Source: Streptomyces sp. HPF1205 (lineage in GTDB: Bacteria; Actinomycetota; Actinomycetes; Streptomycetales; Streptomycetaceae). Taken from it: a DNA stretch of 64,000 nucleotides. Positions 31,349 to 44,143 of this stretch are shown here, piece after piece; positions within the stretch are counted from its first letter, which is position 1, and the number at the start of each line of letters is the position of its first letter. The notes below the pieces were generated by a model. That model made no database searches, was not told the origin of the DNA, and saw nothing but the letters and a program-made list of their open reading frames with translations. Made by a program: the position numbers and the translations under genes. The stretch spans positions 1 through 64,000 of the forward strand of contig NZ_JAINVH010000023.1 in NCBI RefSeq assembly GCF_020400825.1, given 5' to 3'.

Positions 31349-32251
31349 ATGGACACCATGCGTGAACGTTTCGCCACCGTCACCACCGAACTCCTCGACG
31401 AGGACCCGCGCCTGGCCCTGGTCCTGGCGGCCATCTCCGCGGACCGGTTCCAGGACGCCGCCCGCGCCCATCCCGACCGGGTGATCGACGTCGGGATCAG
31501 GGAGCAGTTGCTGGTGGGCGTGACCGGCGGGCTGGCGCTGACCGGGATGCGGCCCCTCGCGCACACCTTCGCGAGCTTCCTCGTCGAGCGGCCCTTCGAG
31601 CAGGTGAAGCTCGACATCGACCACCAGGGGGTGGGCGCGGTGCTGGTCAGCGCGGCCGCCTCGTACGACGCCGCGGCCGGCGGCCGCACTCACCAGGCGC
31701 CCGGCGACGTGGCGCTGCTGGACACGCTGGACGGGTGGACGGTGCACGTGCCGGGGCACCCGGACGAGGCGGAGGCGCTGCTGCGGCACGCCGTCGCGGA
31801 CGGCGACAACCGGGTGTACGTACGCCTGAGCGCGCAGGAGAACCGCACTGCGCTGCCCGCCTCCCCCGGGCGCTTCCAGGTGGTACGCGAGGGCCGCGCC
31901 GGTGTGGTGGTGGCGGTGGGGCCGCTGCTCGACGCGACGCTGGAGGCGACCGGCGGGCGGGACGTGACGGTGCTGTACGCCTCGACGGTGCGGCCCTTCG
32001 ACGCGGCGGCGGTGCGGCGGGCGGTGGCCGGGGCGGACGCGGCGGACCTGGTGCTGGTCGAGCCGTACCTGGCCGGCACCTCCGTGCCCTTCGCGAGCCA
32101 GGCGCTGGCCCACCTGCCGCACCGCGTGCTGGGCCTGGGCACCGGGCGCGAGGAGATGCGCCGCTACGGCACCTGGCAGGACCATGTCGCGGGGCACGGC
32201 CTGGACGCCCCCGGCCTGCGCGCGAGAATCGACGCCTTCCTCGCGGTGTGA
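31349..32251 (+). CDS. Transketolase, C-terminal (pyrimidine-binding) subunit
   Basis: A 300-aa partner of the preceding subunit. The pyrimidine-binding domain contains RVIDVGIREQLLVGVTGGLA, whose Glu activates ThDP, followed by RPLAHTFASFLVERPFEQVK and HQAPGDVALLDTL. The C-terminal domain has the VLYASTVRPFDAAAVRRAV strand typical of transketolase and DXS-like enzymes. It is separated from the alpha subunit by 115 bp of repeat but is almost certainly in the same operon. Confidence 0.9.
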   Translation: MDTMRERFATVTTELLDEDPRLALVLAAISADRFQDAARAHPDRVIDVGIREQLLVGVTGGLALTGMRPLAHTFASFLVERPFEQVKLDIDHQGVGAVLVSAAASYDAAAGGRTHQAPGDVALLDTLDGWTVHVPGHPDEAEALLRHAVADGDNRVYVRLSAQENRTALPASPGRFQVVREGRAGVVVAVGPLLDATLEATGGRDVTVLYASTVRPFDAAAVRRAVAGADAADLVLVEPYLAGTSVPFASQALAHLPHRVLGLGTGREEMRRYGTWQDHVAGHGLDAPGLRARIDAFLAV

Positions 32252-32288
32252 GCCCCGGGGGGCCGGGCCTCGCGGCTTCGCCGCCGGC

Positions 32289-32951
32289 TCAGGTCCCCTC
32301 GGCGGTCGCGTCGCCGGTCGCCTGGTCCACGCCCTCGCCCGGCTGCCCGGCGACCGCGACGACGGCCGCGTCCGCCCCGCCCGCTCCGCTCGAAGCCTCT
32401 CCCGAGACCGAGCCGGCCGACGGCCCGGAGGCGGCGGCACCCGGGCCGTCGGTCTTCCTGACGCCGGCCACCGCCCGCACGTGCCGCCGCGCGTCCTCCG
32501 CGCTGTTCTGCGCGCCCAGCGTCCCGAAGTAGAAGCCCGCCACCGTCGCGAGCACGGTCATCAGCGAGGTGACGATGGTCTTGCGCAGGTCGCCGGAGTC
32601 GGCGCCGGAGGAGAGCATGGCGACGGCGAGGGCGAAGGCGACCAGCGCGAGGATGAGCACGGCGATGACGCTGCGGGTCAGGCCGCGCACCCCGCGCGGC
32701 TCGCGCAGGTCGCGCAGGAAGTCGCGGACCTCCGGGTCCGTGCCTGCCTGGTCGATCAGCCGCTCGGTGATCTCGCGGCGCCAGTCGGTCGCCCGCCGTA
32801 CGTCCATGATCAGCGGGATGACGGCGACCACGGCGACGACCACGACCACGGCGGCGATCAGCACGAAGGCGGCCGGGCCCTTGAGTCCGGGTACCGGCTG
32901 GCCGGCGCCCGCGGCCAAGGCCAAGGACGCGGCGGCGGCGGCGTGCGCCAT
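32289..32951 (-). CDS. Membrane protein of unknown function
   Basis: A 220-aa protein with three hydrophobic segments: FVLIAAVVVVVAVVAVIPLIM (about 30-50), SVIAVLILALVAFALAVAML (about 95-115) and IVTSLMTVLATVAGFYFGTLG (about 125-145). The loop after the first contains RREITERLIDQAGTDPEVRD. The last 65 residues are Gly/Ala/Ser/Glu-rich and probably disordered. The ATG at 32951 follows GGGGGAAA. The FYFGTLGAQNSAEDA ending of the third helix is seen in small actinomycete membrane proteins without known role. Confidence 0.65.
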   Translation of the reverse strand: MAHAAAAASLALAAGAGQPVPGLKGPAAFVLIAAVVVVVAVVAVIPLIMDVRRATDWRREITERLIDQAGTDPEVRDFLRDLREPRGVRGLTRSVIAVLILALVAFALAVAMLSSGADSGDLRKTIVTSLMTVLATVAGFYFGTLGAQNSAEDARRHVRAVAGVRKTDGPGAAASGPSAGSVSGEASSGAGGADAAVVAVAGQPGEGVDQATGDATAEGT

Positions 32952-36878
<3,927 letters not shown>

Positions 36879-36894
36879 CGGGTCCCGGCGCTGC

Positions 36895-36911
36895 GAGGCG
36901 GCCGGCGCCTC
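36895..36911. terminator. Small hairpin between convergent genes
   Basis: GAGGCG/CGCCTC with a 5-nt loop between the GNAT stop and the convergent ArsO-like gene. Weak, without a T-tract. Confidence 0.3.
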
Positions 36912-36923
36912 CCGCCGGAGGGG

Positions 36924-38318
36924 TCAGCCGCAGCAGCCCCCGGACGGCTCGCCCGCCCCGCCGATGTCGACGGCGGCGGCGGGGCCGATGCCGATCCGGA
37001 CCGGTTGCGGGGCCGGGGTGCAGCAGCCGCCGGCCGCCTGGCCGCCGGGGGCGTCGAAGAGGCCGGAGCCGCCGCACACCCCCGTTTCGGGAAGGGTGAG
37101 TTCGACGCGGTCGGCGGCCTCCAGGTCGCCGGCGAGGGCCGCGGCCACCGAACGCGCCTGTTCGTAGCCGGTCATGGCGAGGAACGTGGGGGCGCGGCCG
37201 TAGGACTTCATGCCGACCAGGTAGAAACCGGGCTCGGGGTGGGCGAGTTCGCGGTGGCCGTGCGGGCGGACGCTGCCGCAGGAGTGCTGGTTGGGGTCGA
37301 TCCCGCCGGCGAGGGCGTGCGGCGCCTGGAGGCGGTCGTCCAGGCCGAGCCGCACTTCGGTGAGGAAGGACAGGTCGGGCCGCAGGCCGGTCAGCACGAT
37401 CGCCTCGTCGACGGGGTCGAGCCGCGTGCCGTCGTCGCCCACCAGGACCAGGCGCCCGGCCTCGTCGCGTTCGACGGCGGCGGTGCGGAAGCCGGTGACG
37501 GCGTCGGCGTGTCCTTCGTCGACGGCGGCCTTGGCCGCCAGCCCGAGGGCGCCGCGCGCGGGGAGCTGGTCGGCGCTGCCGCCCCCGAAGGTGGCGCCGG
37601 AGATGCCGCGGCGCAGCACCCACACCGCGTGCGTGCCGGGCTCCCGCCCGGCCAGGTCGGCCAGCGCGGCCAGGGCGGTGAACGCCGAGGCGCCGGATCC
37701 GATGACGGCGGTGCGGCGGCCCGCGTACCGGGCGCGTACGGCACGGTCCGCCAGGTCCGGGACGCGGTAGGTCACACGGTCGGCGGCGGCGCGCTCCCCC
37801 AGGGCCGGCAGGCCGTTGCCGCCGGCGGGCGAGGGCAGGGTGAAGGTGCCGGAGGCGTCGATGACGGCACGGGCCAGGACGCGGTGCTCGGCGCCGTCGG
37901 CGGTGGTGTGGTCGACGGTGAAGGGCACGCCGGCCCGGTCGGCGTCCACGATCCGGTCCCGGCCCAGGCGGGAGACCCCGGTGACGGTGGCGCCGTACCG
38001 CACGGCGTCGCCGAGTACGCCGGCGAGCGGCCGCAGGTAGCGCTCCACCCAGTCGGCCCCGGTCGGGTACGTGCCGGGGTCCGGCTTGGCCCACCCGGTG
38101 GGGGCGAGCAGCTTCTCGGCGGCGGGGTCGGTCAGTTCGGCCCAGGTGGAGAACAGCCGCACGTGTCCCCATCGGCGTACGGAGTCGGCGGCGGCCGGAC
38201 CGCGCTCCAGCACCACGACGTCCAGGCCGTGCCCGGTCAGATGGGCCGCCGCGGCGAGTCCGACCGGGCCGGCGCCGATCACGACGACCGGAAGGCCGGT
38301 GGTGGCGGGTGACGACAT
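36924..38318 (-). CDS. ArsO-like flavin-dependent monooxygenase with Cys-rich tail
   Basis: A 464-aa two-dinucleotide flavoenzyme. The FAD site is VVVIGAGPVGLAAAAHLTGHG, the second nucleotide fold is TAVIGSGASAFTALAAL, and IVLTGLRPDLSFL and YLVGMKSYGRAPTFLAMTGYE follow. The C terminus carries CGGSG, GGCC and a final GGCCG, thiols suited to binding arsenic or another soft metal. Divergence from an arsR gene supports the ArsO reading, a monooxygenase of actinobacterial arsenic loci. The ATG at 38318 follows GAGAGGGG. No arsenite exporter or arsenate reductase gene lies alongside. Confidence 0.78.
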   Translation of the reverse strand: MSSPATTGLPVVVIGAGPVGLAAAAHLTGHGLDVVVLERGPAAADSVRRWGHVRLFSTWAELTDPAAEKLLAPTGWAKPDPGTYPTGADWVERYLRPLAGVLGDAVRYGATVTGVSRLGRDRIVDADRAGVPFTVDHTTADGAEHRVLARAVIDASGTFTLPSPAGGNGLPALGERAAADRVTYRVPDLADRAVRARYAGRRTAVIGSGASAFTALAALADLAGREPGTHAVWVLRRGISGATFGGGSADQLPARGALGLAAKAAVDEGHADAVTGFRTAAVERDEAGRLVLVGDDGTRLDPVDEAIVLTGLRPDLSFLTEVRLGLDDRLQAPHALAGGIDPNQHSCGSVRPHGHRELAHPEPGFYLVGMKSYGRAPTFLAMTGYEQARSVAAALAGDLEAADRVELTLPETGVCGGSGLFDAPGGQAAGGCCTPAPQPVRIGIGPAAAVDIGGAGEPSGGCCG

Positions 38319-38373
38319 GGCGGTGCCCCTCTCCGATGCGCCCGGGTGGGCCCCGACGCTGCTTCGACGCTTG

Positions 38374-38428
38374 TCTATACAGCGAAGGTTGCCGCACACA
38401 TCGACGAGTGTCAACATAGACGTATGTC
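38374..38428. promoter_or_regulatory. Divergent arsO/arsR promoter and putative ArsR operator
   Basis: On the minus strand TATAGA (38379-38374) is a good -10 for arsO; on the plus strand CATAGA (38415-38420) is a -10 for arsR, 9 bp before its ATG. The inverted repeat ACATA-gacg-TATGT (38415-38428) overlaps the arsR start, and the related dyad TGTCTATACA lies at 38373-38382. Repressor binding to either could silence both genes. Confidence 0.5.
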
Positions 38429-38789
38429 GAAGTCACCCACGGCCGCGCTGCCGGTCCTCCAGGACGAGCCGGCCGTGCCGTGCTGCCCGCCGATCACCTC
38501 CGGGGAGCTGTCGGTGGCCGACTCGGAGAAGATGGCCGCGATGTTCAAGGCCCTGTCCGACCCGGTCCGGCTGCGCCTGTTCTCCAGGATCGCCTCCCGT
38601 CCGGGCGGGGAGGCGTGCGTCTGCGACATCCAGGACGTCGGCGTCTCCCAGCCGACCGTCTCCCACCACCTGAGGAAGCTGCGCGAGGCCGGGCTGCTGA
38701 CCTCCGAGCGGCGCGGGACGTGGGTGTACTACACGGTCACGCCCTCGGCGCCGGCCGCGATGAGCCGGCTGCTGGCCATGCCCGCGTGA
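38424..38789 (+). CDS. arsR: ArsR-family metalloregulator
   Basis: A 121-aa ArsR/SmtB repressor. The helix-turn-helix is FKALSDPVRLRLFSRIA, then VSQPTVSHHLRKLREAGLLTSERRGTWVYY. Candidate As(III) ligands are the CVC pair in EACVCDIQD at the start of the recognition segment and CCPPIT near residue 20, an arrangement seen in actinobacterial ArsR. The ATG at 38424 lies inside the putative operator, so the mRNA leader is minimal. It likely releases the divergent arsO on arsenite binding. Confidence 0.88.
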   Translation: MSKSPTAALPVLQDEPAVPCCPPITSGELSVADSEKMAAMFKALSDPVRLRLFSRIASRPGGEACVCDIQDVGVSQPTVSHHLRKLREAGLLTSERRGTWVYYTVTPSAPAAMSRLLAMPA

Positions 38790-38862
38790 GCGGTCGGCCG
38801 GCCACCGGCTTCCGGCGGACGGGGGCGTCCGGCGCCGGTCGTGCGGCGCGGCGGGACGCCCG

Positions 38863-41265
38863 TCACCAGCGGTCGCCGCTGTCCCGGTCGGCCGCGGGAC
38901 CGTAGGGCCGGCGGTCCGGGGCCCCGCCGCCGAAGTACGGGGAGTTCGCGGGCCCGCCGTCGTAGTACGGGCCGTCCGCGCGGGGGTCGTAGTACGAGCC
39001 GTCCGCGCCGCCGCCGAAGTACGGGTCCGCCGCGCCGGTGCCTCCCGCGTACACCTCGTGGGTCGGCGAGGCCACCGGGCCGGGGGCGGCGGGCGTTGGG
39101 GCGGGAGCAGACGCGGGCGCGGGTACGGACAGGCTGCCGTAGCGTTCCATGCGCTGCCACCGCAGCCGGTTCCCGGCCACGGCCGTGACCACCGACTGGA
39201 TCACGACCAGGTACATGAGCTGCCGGTAGACGAACTGCTGCAGCGGCAGCGTCCACAGCGGACGCGGGCTCTCCCCGTCGAGCCGGAAGGCGTACAGGCC
39301 CATCAGCGCCTGGACGGCGAGGAAGCCGAGCCACAGGGCCGCGACGCGCACCGGGTCGAGGAAGACCAGGCCGTAGACGGCGAAGAGGTCGACCACCGGC
39401 GCCAGCAGCGGCAGCAGGACCTGGAACAGCAGCAGGTACGTCAGCCCCCGCCGGCCGAGCTTCCCGGCCGCGCCGCGCCGCCAGAAGGCGCCGCGGTGCT
39501 TCCACATCGCCTGCAGGGTGCCGTAGCACCACCGGTAGCGCTGCCGCCACAGGGCGCCCAGGGAGGCGGGGGCCTCGGTCCAGGCGACGGCGTTCTCCTC
39601 GTAGACCACGCGCCAGCCGTCGCGGCAGATGGCCATGGTCAGGTCGGTGTCCTCGGCGAGGGTGGCGTCGCTGACGCCGCCGACCCGGACGAGGGCGGCA
39701 CGGCGGAAGCCGCCGACCGCGCCGGGCACGGTGGGCATGCACTGGCCGAGGTCGAACAGGCGGCGGTCGAGGTTGAAGCCGACGACGTACTCGATGTGCT
39801 GCCAGCGGCCGAGCAGGCCGCCGCGGTTGACGACCTTGGCGTTGCCGGAGACGGCGCCCACGCGCGGGTCGGCGAAGGGCTGGACGAGGGTGCGGACGGT
39901 CCCGGGTTCGAAGACCGTGTCGCCGTCGACCATCACCAGCAGGTCGCAGGAGGCCGCCGCGATGCCGGTGTTGAGGGCGGCGGGTTTTCCGGCGTTGGCC
40001 TGGCGGACGACGCGCACGCCCGGCAGGCCCAGCGACTCGACGAGGTCGGCGGTGCCGTCGGTGGAGCCGTCGTCGACGACCACGATCTCGACCGGGTGGT
40101 CGGAGGCGAGCAGGGAACGCACCGCGGCCTCGATGCCGGCGCTCTCGTTGTACGCGGGCACGATCACGCTGACCGGTTCGGTCACCGGCGGCCCCCAGCC
40201 GCGGCCCCGCCTGCGTACGTGGCGGCGGGCGGCCACCAGCACGGCCACGGCGCGCAGGACCGCCAGCGCCCCCGCCGCGTACATCAGCCAGCCGATGATC
40301 CGCAGCGTCCAGGCGCTTCCCGTCATCGCCGCGAGCAGGCCGCGGCCCAGCCAGCGGTCGCCCGCCGAGGCACGGGTCATCGGCCCGCGGATGCCGACCG
40401 CGTCCGAGACGGTGGTGACACGCATGCCGCGGGCGGCCAGCCGCGGCAGCAGCCGGTCCAGGGCGGCGACGGTCTGGGAGCGGTCACCGCCGGCGTCGTG
40501 CATGAGCAGGATCTGCCCGGCGGTCCCGCGGGGGGTCGCGTCGGCGAGGATCCGGTCGGCGCCCGGCCGCTTCCAGTCGTCGCTGTCGAGGGTGGACAGC
40601 ACCGTCAGGTAGCCGGCGGCGCCGGCCGAGCGGACGGCGGTCCAGTCCTTGTCGGTGAGGGCGTCGTTGACCGAGGAGTACGGCGGGCGCAGCAGCGACG
40701 TGGTCCGGCCGGTGGCTCCGGCCACCGCGAGCTGGGCCTCCCGCAGTTCGAGCCGGCGCTGCCAGGCGGGGATCGAACCGAGGTCGGCGTGGGTGAAGGT
40801 GTGCAGGCCGATCTCGTTGCCGTCGGCGAGGATCCGCCGCACCAGGCCCGGATGGGCGGCCACCTGCGTGCCGACGACGAAGAAGGTGGCGTGCACGTGG
40901 TGGCGGCGCAGCACGTCGAGGATCTTCGGGGTCCAAGCCGGGTCCGGGCCGTCGTCGAAGGTCAGCGCGACCGTACGCTCCCGGGGCCGGGCGGTGCGGG
41001 CCGGTACGGAGGCGCTGTCGATCACCGGGCCGCCGAGCGCGACCGCGGGCGGGACCTGGCCGGCCGGGCCGCCGCCGGAGCCCGCCGAGTCGTCGCTGAT
41101 CCCGAACATGTGCTGGGTGTAGCCCTGCAGCAGCAGCGCGGCGGCGAGGGTGAGCAGCAGGGTGGTCAGCAGCAGCCAGTGGGTGCGCAGAGGGCGGTTG
41201 CGGACCGTGCCGTGGCGCCTTCTGGAGCGCGCTGCCTGCCGCGGGCCGGCGGACGCGGAGGTCAT
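38863..41265 (-). CDS. Bifunctional polysaccharide deacetylase-GT2 glycosyltransferase
   Basis: An 800-aa membrane protein. A basic N terminus and one helix (THWLLLTTLLLTLAAALLLQ) precede an extracellular NodB domain (VALTFDDGPDPAWTPKILDVL, FFVVGTQVAAHP, EIGLHTFTHADL, SLLRPPYSSVNDAL, residues 95-300). A helix then leads to a processive GT2 domain: VSVIVPAYNESAGIEAAV, VVDDGSTDGTADLV, MVDGDTVFEPG, LAEDTDLTMAI and RQRYRWCYGTLQ (the Q/RxxRW motif), with further helices after it. The last 80 residues are Pro/Ala then Tyr/Gly/Asp-rich (YYDGGP, YFGGGA). It probably synthesises and trims a surface glycan. The start at 41265 has AAGGA upstream. Confidence 0.9.
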   Translation of the reverse strand: MTSASAGPRQAARSRRRHGTVRNRPLRTHWLLLTTLLLTLAAALLLQGYTQHMFGISDDSAGSGGGPAGQVPPAVALGGPVIDSASVPARTARPRERTVALTFDDGPDPAWTPKILDVLRRHHVHATFFVVGTQVAAHPGLVRRILADGNEIGLHTFTHADLGSIPAWQRRLELREAQLAVAGATGRTTSLLRPPYSSVNDALTDKDWTAVRSAGAAGYLTVLSTLDSDDWKRPGADRILADATPRGTAGQILLMHDAGGDRSQTVAALDRLLPRLAARGMRVTTVSDAVGIRGPMTRASAGDRWLGRGLLAAMTGSAWTLRIIGWLMYAAGALAVLRAVAVLVAARRHVRRRGRGWGPPVTEPVSVIVPAYNESAGIEAAVRSLLASDHPVEIVVVDDGSTDGTADLVESLGLPGVRVVRQANAGKPAALNTGIAAASCDLLVMVDGDTVFEPGTVRTLVQPFADPRVGAVSGNAKVVNRGGLLGRWQHIEYVVGFNLDRRLFDLGQCMPTVPGAVGGFRRAALVRVGGVSDATLAEDTDLTMAICRDGWRVVYEENAVAWTEAPASLGALWRQRYRWCYGTLQAMWKHRGAFWRRGAAGKLGRRGLTYLLLFQVLLPLLAPVVDLFAVYGLVFLDPVRVAALWLGFLAVQALMGLYAFRLDGESPRPLWTLPLQQFVYRQLMYLVVIQSVVTAVAGNRLRWQRMERYGSLSVPAPASAPAPTPAAPGPVASPTHEVYAGGTGAADPYFGGGADGSYYDPRADGPYYDGGPANSPYFGGGAPDRRPYGPAADRDSGDRW

Positions 41266-41297
41266 CGTGCGGGTTCCTTCACGGCGGTCGTCCGGGC

Positions 41298-41873
41298 TCA
41301 CGCGTGGCCGCGGCCGGTGTGGGTGGGCTGGGGGGAGGGTGTGGGGTGGCTCGCGCTCTTGCCGTGGGTGACGGTGGGGGTGGGCGAGGCCGTGGCGGTC
41401 GTGGCCGGTGCGGAGGTGGGCGGCAGCGACGGCGACGGCGAGAGTCCGGAGGCGGTGGGCGCGGTGGCCGCCGCCGTGGGGGCGGCGCCGCCGGTCGCCG
41501 GGCCGGGAGCCGCGCTCGCGGAGCCGCGCGGCGTGCCGCCCGTGGCGCCGCCGGGGCCCTTGCCGGTTCCCGTCGTGCGGCCCGGGGAGTGTCCGGTGGA
41601 GTGGCCGCCGCCGGAGTGGCCGCCGGAATGGTGGCTCCCCGCCTCGGGCAGCGGAAGGTACGGCGAGTCCACGGTGGGGCCGCCCAGGGCCGAGCTGAGC
41701 AGCAGCGCGATGTAGCCGGCGGCCGGCACGACCAGGATCCGGCCCGCCCGCCGTACCCGCCGCTGCCGTCGGCCCGAGGCGTCGAGGAACACCGGCGCGG
41801 TGGCGGCGCGGCCGCCATCGGCGCGGCTGCGGCGGGCGCCGGGCGTCGCCTCGGGTTCGGATGTGGTGTGCAC
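41298..41873 (-). CDS. Single-pass membrane protein with long low-complexity outer domain
   Basis: A 191-aa protein with an Arg-rich cytoplasmic N terminus, one hydrophobic segment (ILVVPAAGYIALLLSSALGG, about 45-65), then about 110 residues rich in Gly, His, Ser, Thr, Pro and Ala (HSGGHSGGGHSTGH, later APTAAATAPTASG). The GTG at 41873 has AAGG nine bases upstream; an upstream ATG at 41921 lacks a good site. The stop is 32 bp before the start of the deacetylase-GT2 gene on the same strand, so it is a likely partner that spans the wall for glycan export or anchoring. Confidence 0.6.
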   Translation of the reverse strand: MHTTSEPEATPGARRSRADGGRAATAPVFLDASGRRQRRVRRAGRILVVPAAGYIALLLSSALGGPTVDSPYLPLPEAGSHHSGGHSGGGHSTGHSPGRTTGTGKGPGGATGGTPRGSASAAPGPATGGAAPTAAATAPTASGLSPSPSLPPTSAPATTATASPTPTVTHGKSASHPTPSPQPTHTGRGHA

Positions 41874-42145
41874 GGCGGCGCACCTTACAAGAGGCCGCCG
41901 ACTGGTCGCGACACGCACCATATTTCTGCCTAAGGACGGGTATTCCCGGCGGTTGCCGCATCGAATTCCGCGCTGGATGCCGCGCTGGATGCCGCGCCGG
42001 TCGCCGCGCCGCGGGCCGCGCCGGACCGCGCGATCGGCTCGAGGCGCGGGGCGGGTGGCGACGCGGCCGGCGTAACGCTTTTCCGGTGGCCCGCGCTTCT
42101 GGGTTCGAGCCGTGTGGACGCGGTGGGACGAGTCAGGAGAACGCG

Positions 42146-42634
42146 ATGGCCGAGCACATGGTGAGCGACGCGCCGGCGACCGTGCTCGGCCCCCGTCTCG
42201 CGGCCGGCGTCGTGGCGATGGTGCGGGCCAGGGCCGGTATCCGGCTCGACTACCTGCCGGGCAGCCTGACGCTGGTCGACCGGATCATCGACGGCATGCG
42301 GCGGACGGACGGCTCCGGCGCCCCGGCGCGGGAGGTCCTGCTCGGCTTCGGCGCCTACACCGGCCAGGTACTCGTCGGGGCGGCCGCGGCGGCGTGGGTG
42401 GATTTCGGCGCCGACCAGCGCGCCATGTTCGGGCAGCCGTTCGGCGTCATCACTCCCGACGGCCGGGTGTGGAACCCGCTCGGCAAGGCGGTCAAGCGGT
42501 ACGAGAACGGGGCCGAGGACAGTCTGCGCCTGTTCTGCCTCTCCGTGGCCGGCCGCGCCGCGATGCGCCCCCCGCCGGACCACGGGGCCCGGGGCCCGAG
42601 GTCCGGCGGGGCCGCCCGGTCGCTCGGCTTCTGA
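42146..42634 (+). CDS. Hypothetical protein
   Basis: A 162-aa soluble protein beginning MAEHMVSDAPATVLGPRLAA. The middle contains LDYLPGSLTLVDRIIDGMRR and VLLGFGAYTGQVLVGAAAAAWVDFG, then GVITPDGRVWNPLGKAVKRYENG, and a disordered Pro/Gly/Arg tail. AGGAGA lies five bases before the ATG. The pattern resembles a conserved actinomycete domain of unknown function; I do not recognise a role. Confidence 0.65.
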   Translation: MAEHMVSDAPATVLGPRLAAGVVAMVRARAGIRLDYLPGSLTLVDRIIDGMRRTDGSGAPAREVLLGFGAYTGQVLVGAAAAAWVDFGADQRAMFGQPFGVITPDGRVWNPLGKAVKRYENGAEDSLRLFCLSVAGRAAMRPPPDHGARGPRSGGAARSLGF

Positions 42635-42838
42635 GGCGCCGGGCGCGCGTGAGGTCCGCTCCCCGCGGCCACGCGGACCGAGGCGGGCAGGGCCGTCTGC
42701 CGCAGACGGCCGTCCGGCAAAAGGCCCAGATACGGGCGGCCCGCCCGCGCCGCCGCGGTCGGCGGCGTAGGAAGGTGGTGCAACGGCCGCGCGTGCGGGA
42801 CGGACCGGCGCGGGGCCGCCAACACCGCTGGGGGGATC

Positions 42839-44083
42839 GTGAAGTCCTTGAGGCCCTTGAGGTCGTTACGTCCGGCGCGTGCCGCCGCTTTGGTGTCGCC
42901 GGTGTTCCTCACCTGCGCCCTCGTCGGGCTGTCCGCGGGCCCGGCCGACGCGGCGCCACCGCCGCCCGGCCGGGCCCCGGCGGCGGCACCGGCCGGCTGG
43001 ACCGTCCAGGACCTGGGCACGCTCGGCGGCTCCACCAGCCGGGCCACCGCGCTGGACGCCGCGACCGTCGTCGGCGACTCCGGCACCGCGGGCGACGACA
43101 CCCATGCCTTCGCCTACGACCGCGGCAGCGGCCGGCTGACCGACCTGGGCAGCCTCGGCGGCACGTACAGCACGGCCGTCGCCGTCCACGGCCGCTACGT
43201 CGCCGGGGACTCCACCACCGCGGGTGACGCGGCGACCCACGGCTTCGTCCGCGACCTGCGCGGGCACACGATGACGGACATCGGCACCCTCGGCGGCGCC
43301 ACCAGCACGGTCGCCGCTTTCGACGGCCGCACCGTCGTGGGCAGCGCCTCCACCGCCGGCGACGCGGCCACCCACGCCTTCGCCTACTCGTTGCGCACCC
43401 GCGCCATGACCGATCTCGGCAGCCTCGCCGGTCCCGGTGGCACGAGTCAGGCCGTCGGGATCACCGGGGGACGGTACGTCGTGGGCAACTCGTCCGTCCC
43501 CGGACAGCCGGCGGCCGCCACCCACGGCTTCGTCCACGACCTGGTCACGGGCACCACGACCGACATCGGCACCAACGGGGGCACCTACAGCAGGATCACC
43601 GCCGTGTCCGGCCGGACCGTCGTGGGCACGTACGGCGCGCCGGTGAACGGCGGGGGTGCCAGGCCGTGCGGGTTCGCGTACGACGTCGGCACCGGCGTGT
43701 GGACCGACCTGGGCAACGGCGTCTTCGTCCCCCTCTCGGTGTCCGGCCGCCACGTGGTGGGCTGGGACGGCGAGGCCGGGTGGGCCTACGACCTGCGGAC
43801 CGGCACCCTCTCCGAAGTCGGCTCCCGTGGCGTGACCCAGCCGCTGGCGGTCAGGGGGAACGTGGCGGTCGGCGACCAGTTCGCCGCGAACTCCTTCGCC
43901 TTCACCTACCGCACCGACACGGCCGACTTCACGCTGCTGCCCTCGCTCGGCGGCCTCAACTCGGGGGCGGCGGCGATCGACGCACAGGGCGCGGTGGCCG
44001 GTGAGGCGGCCACCCCACCACTCGACCCGTACAGCTCGAACGGCCCTTCCCACGCGGCCCTGTGGACGCCTTCGACCTCCTGA
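42839..44083 (+). CDS. Secreted HAF-repeat protein
   Basis: A 414-aa exported protein: signal peptide MKSLRPLRSLRPARAAALVS to ADAAP, then a repetitive beta-structure. About seven repeats of roughly 47 residues combine DLGTLGG or DIGTLGG, a VVG/VAGD strand and HAFAY or HGFV, the HAF motif of putative secreted beta-propeller proteins. The function is unknown; such proteins are usually extracellular. It starts at a GTG with GGGGGG upstream and appears monocistronic. Confidence 0.82.
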   Translation: MKSLRPLRSLRPARAAALVSPVFLTCALVGLSAGPADAAPPPPGRAPAAAPAGWTVQDLGTLGGSTSRATALDAATVVGDSGTAGDDTHAFAYDRGSGRLTDLGSLGGTYSTAVAVHGRYVAGDSTTAGDAATHGFVRDLRGHTMTDIGTLGGATSTVAAFDGRTVVGSASTAGDAATHAFAYSLRTRAMTDLGSLAGPGGTSQAVGITGGRYVVGNSSVPGQPAAATHGFVHDLVTGTTTDIGTNGGTYSRITAVSGRTVVGTYGAPVNGGGARPCGFAYDVGTGVWTDLGNGVFVPLSVSGRHVVGWDGEAGWAYDLRTGTLSEVGSRGVTQPLAVRGNVAVGDQFAANSFAFTYRTDTADFTLLPSLGGLNSGAAAIDAQGAVAGEAATPPLDPYSSNGPSHAALWTPSTS

Positions 44084-44143
44084 CGAGGGCGCGGACCGCA
44101 AAGTCGTTTCCCCCGCCGCGGGTGCGCTTGGCATGATCCCACC

